A stretch of DNA of 33,843 nucleotides from Clostridia bacterium (lineage in GTDB: Bacteria > Bacillota > Clostridia > Monoglobales > Firm-18), in contig JAGCLT010000079.1 in NCBI GenBank assembly GCA_017646825.1, positions 1-33,843 on the forward strand, read 5' to 3'. How positions within the stretch are numbered: the stretch's first letter is position 1; each line of letters opens with the position of its first letter. Positions 33,579 through 33,843 of this stretch are shown one piece after another. Both the position numbers and the translations under genes were made by a program. Below the pieces are notes generated by a model. It was not told where the DNA came from. It did no database searches and saw only the letters and a program-made list of their open reading frames with translations.

Positions 33579-33843
33579 ATGGCAAAGGCTAAATACGAAA
33601 GAAGCAAACCCCACGTTAACATTGGTACCATCGGTCACGTTGACCATGGTAAAACAACTCTTACAGCAGCTATCACAAAGGTATTAGGTATGAAAGGTCA
33701 GGCTGAATTTACTGACTACGCTAATATCGATAAAGCTCCTGAAGAAAGAGAAAGAGGTATTACAATTTCAACATCTCACGTTGAGTACGAAACAGACACA
33801 CGTCACTACGCTCACGTTGACTGCCCGGGCCACGCCGACTACA
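33579..33843 (+). CDS. tuf: Elongation factor Tu (5' part, cut by the right edge)
   Basis: 88 complete codons visible. [20 protein letters not shown], then [15 protein letters not shown] (G1), [15 protein letters not shown] (switch I) and DCPGHADY (G3) at the edge. AAGGAGG at 33564-33570 precedes ATG 33579. It delivers aminoacyl-tRNA to the ribosome. Last visible gene of the str operon. Confidence 0.98.
   Translation, partial: MAKAKYERSKPHVNIGTIGHVDHGKTTLTAAITKVLGMKGQAEFTDYANIDKAPEERERGITISTSHVEYETDTRHYAHVDCPGHADY

Overview
The window is a low-GC piece of a bacterial chromosome. The organism is very probably an endospore-forming member of the Clostridia (Bacillota). It carries spoIIAA-spoIIAB-sigF, a SleB-type cortex hydrolase, sigK and a WalR/WalK pair. 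It uses strong AGGAGG-type ribosome binding sites and many TTG starts (seven of about 26 complete genes). A dockerin protein beside a cohesin/S-layer-homology protein suggests a plant- or mucus-glycan degrader of gut or anaerobic habitats. The genus cannot be fixed from the sequence.

Layout. (1) 1-6504, + strand: a surface operon of a dockerin-ended protein (cut by the left edge), a secreted cohesin + cadherin-like repeats + three SLH domains protein, and a large secreted Ig-like protein. It ends at a strong terminator. (2) 6535-9083, - strand: an AraC-regulator remnant, then sleB, sigF, spoIIAB and spoIIAA (transcribed right to left). (3) 9204-12487, + strand: a DUF421/DUF4363 pair, then an M23 peptidase (LysM, G5) in an operon with walR. 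Its promoter has a WalR-like box just upstream. (4) 12541-14491, + strand: a CLC anion transporter of the CLC-F-like short type, then an uninterrupted sigK. (5) 14493-16821, - strand: rdgB and walK, convergent with sigK. (6) 16956-20987, + strand: a NahK-like sugar kinase, two half-size ChrA proteins, a NodB-like protein of unknown role and a TIM-barrel sugar isomerase/epimerase. (7) 21024-22214, - strand: an FprA-type flavodiiron protein. (8) 22403-33843, + strand: rpoB, rpoC, an L7Ae-like gene, rpsL, rpsG, fusA and tuf (cut by the right edge).

How it fits together. WalR/WalK normally controls peptidoglycan hydrolases. Here the response regulator is co-transcribed with one, while its kinase lies 2 kb away on the other strand. 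Sporulation is represented at the start (SigF and its SpoIIAA/AB switch), the end (SigK) and germination (SleB). The right third is the conserved transcription/translation block. There rpoBC has its own promoter and is not preceded by rplJL, and the str operon has an extra promoter after rpoC.

The most interesting non-coding items are a compact three-way-junction fold between rpsL and rpsG, a hairpin that serves both as CLC terminator and as cover for the sigK ribosome binding site, a perfect 15-bp inverted repeat after rpoC with no U-tract, and a shared extended -10 motif at four promoters. I did not see a clear novel multi-gene defence or mobile system. The dockerin/cohesin-SLH operon and the rpsL-rpsG RNA are the best candidates for follow-up.
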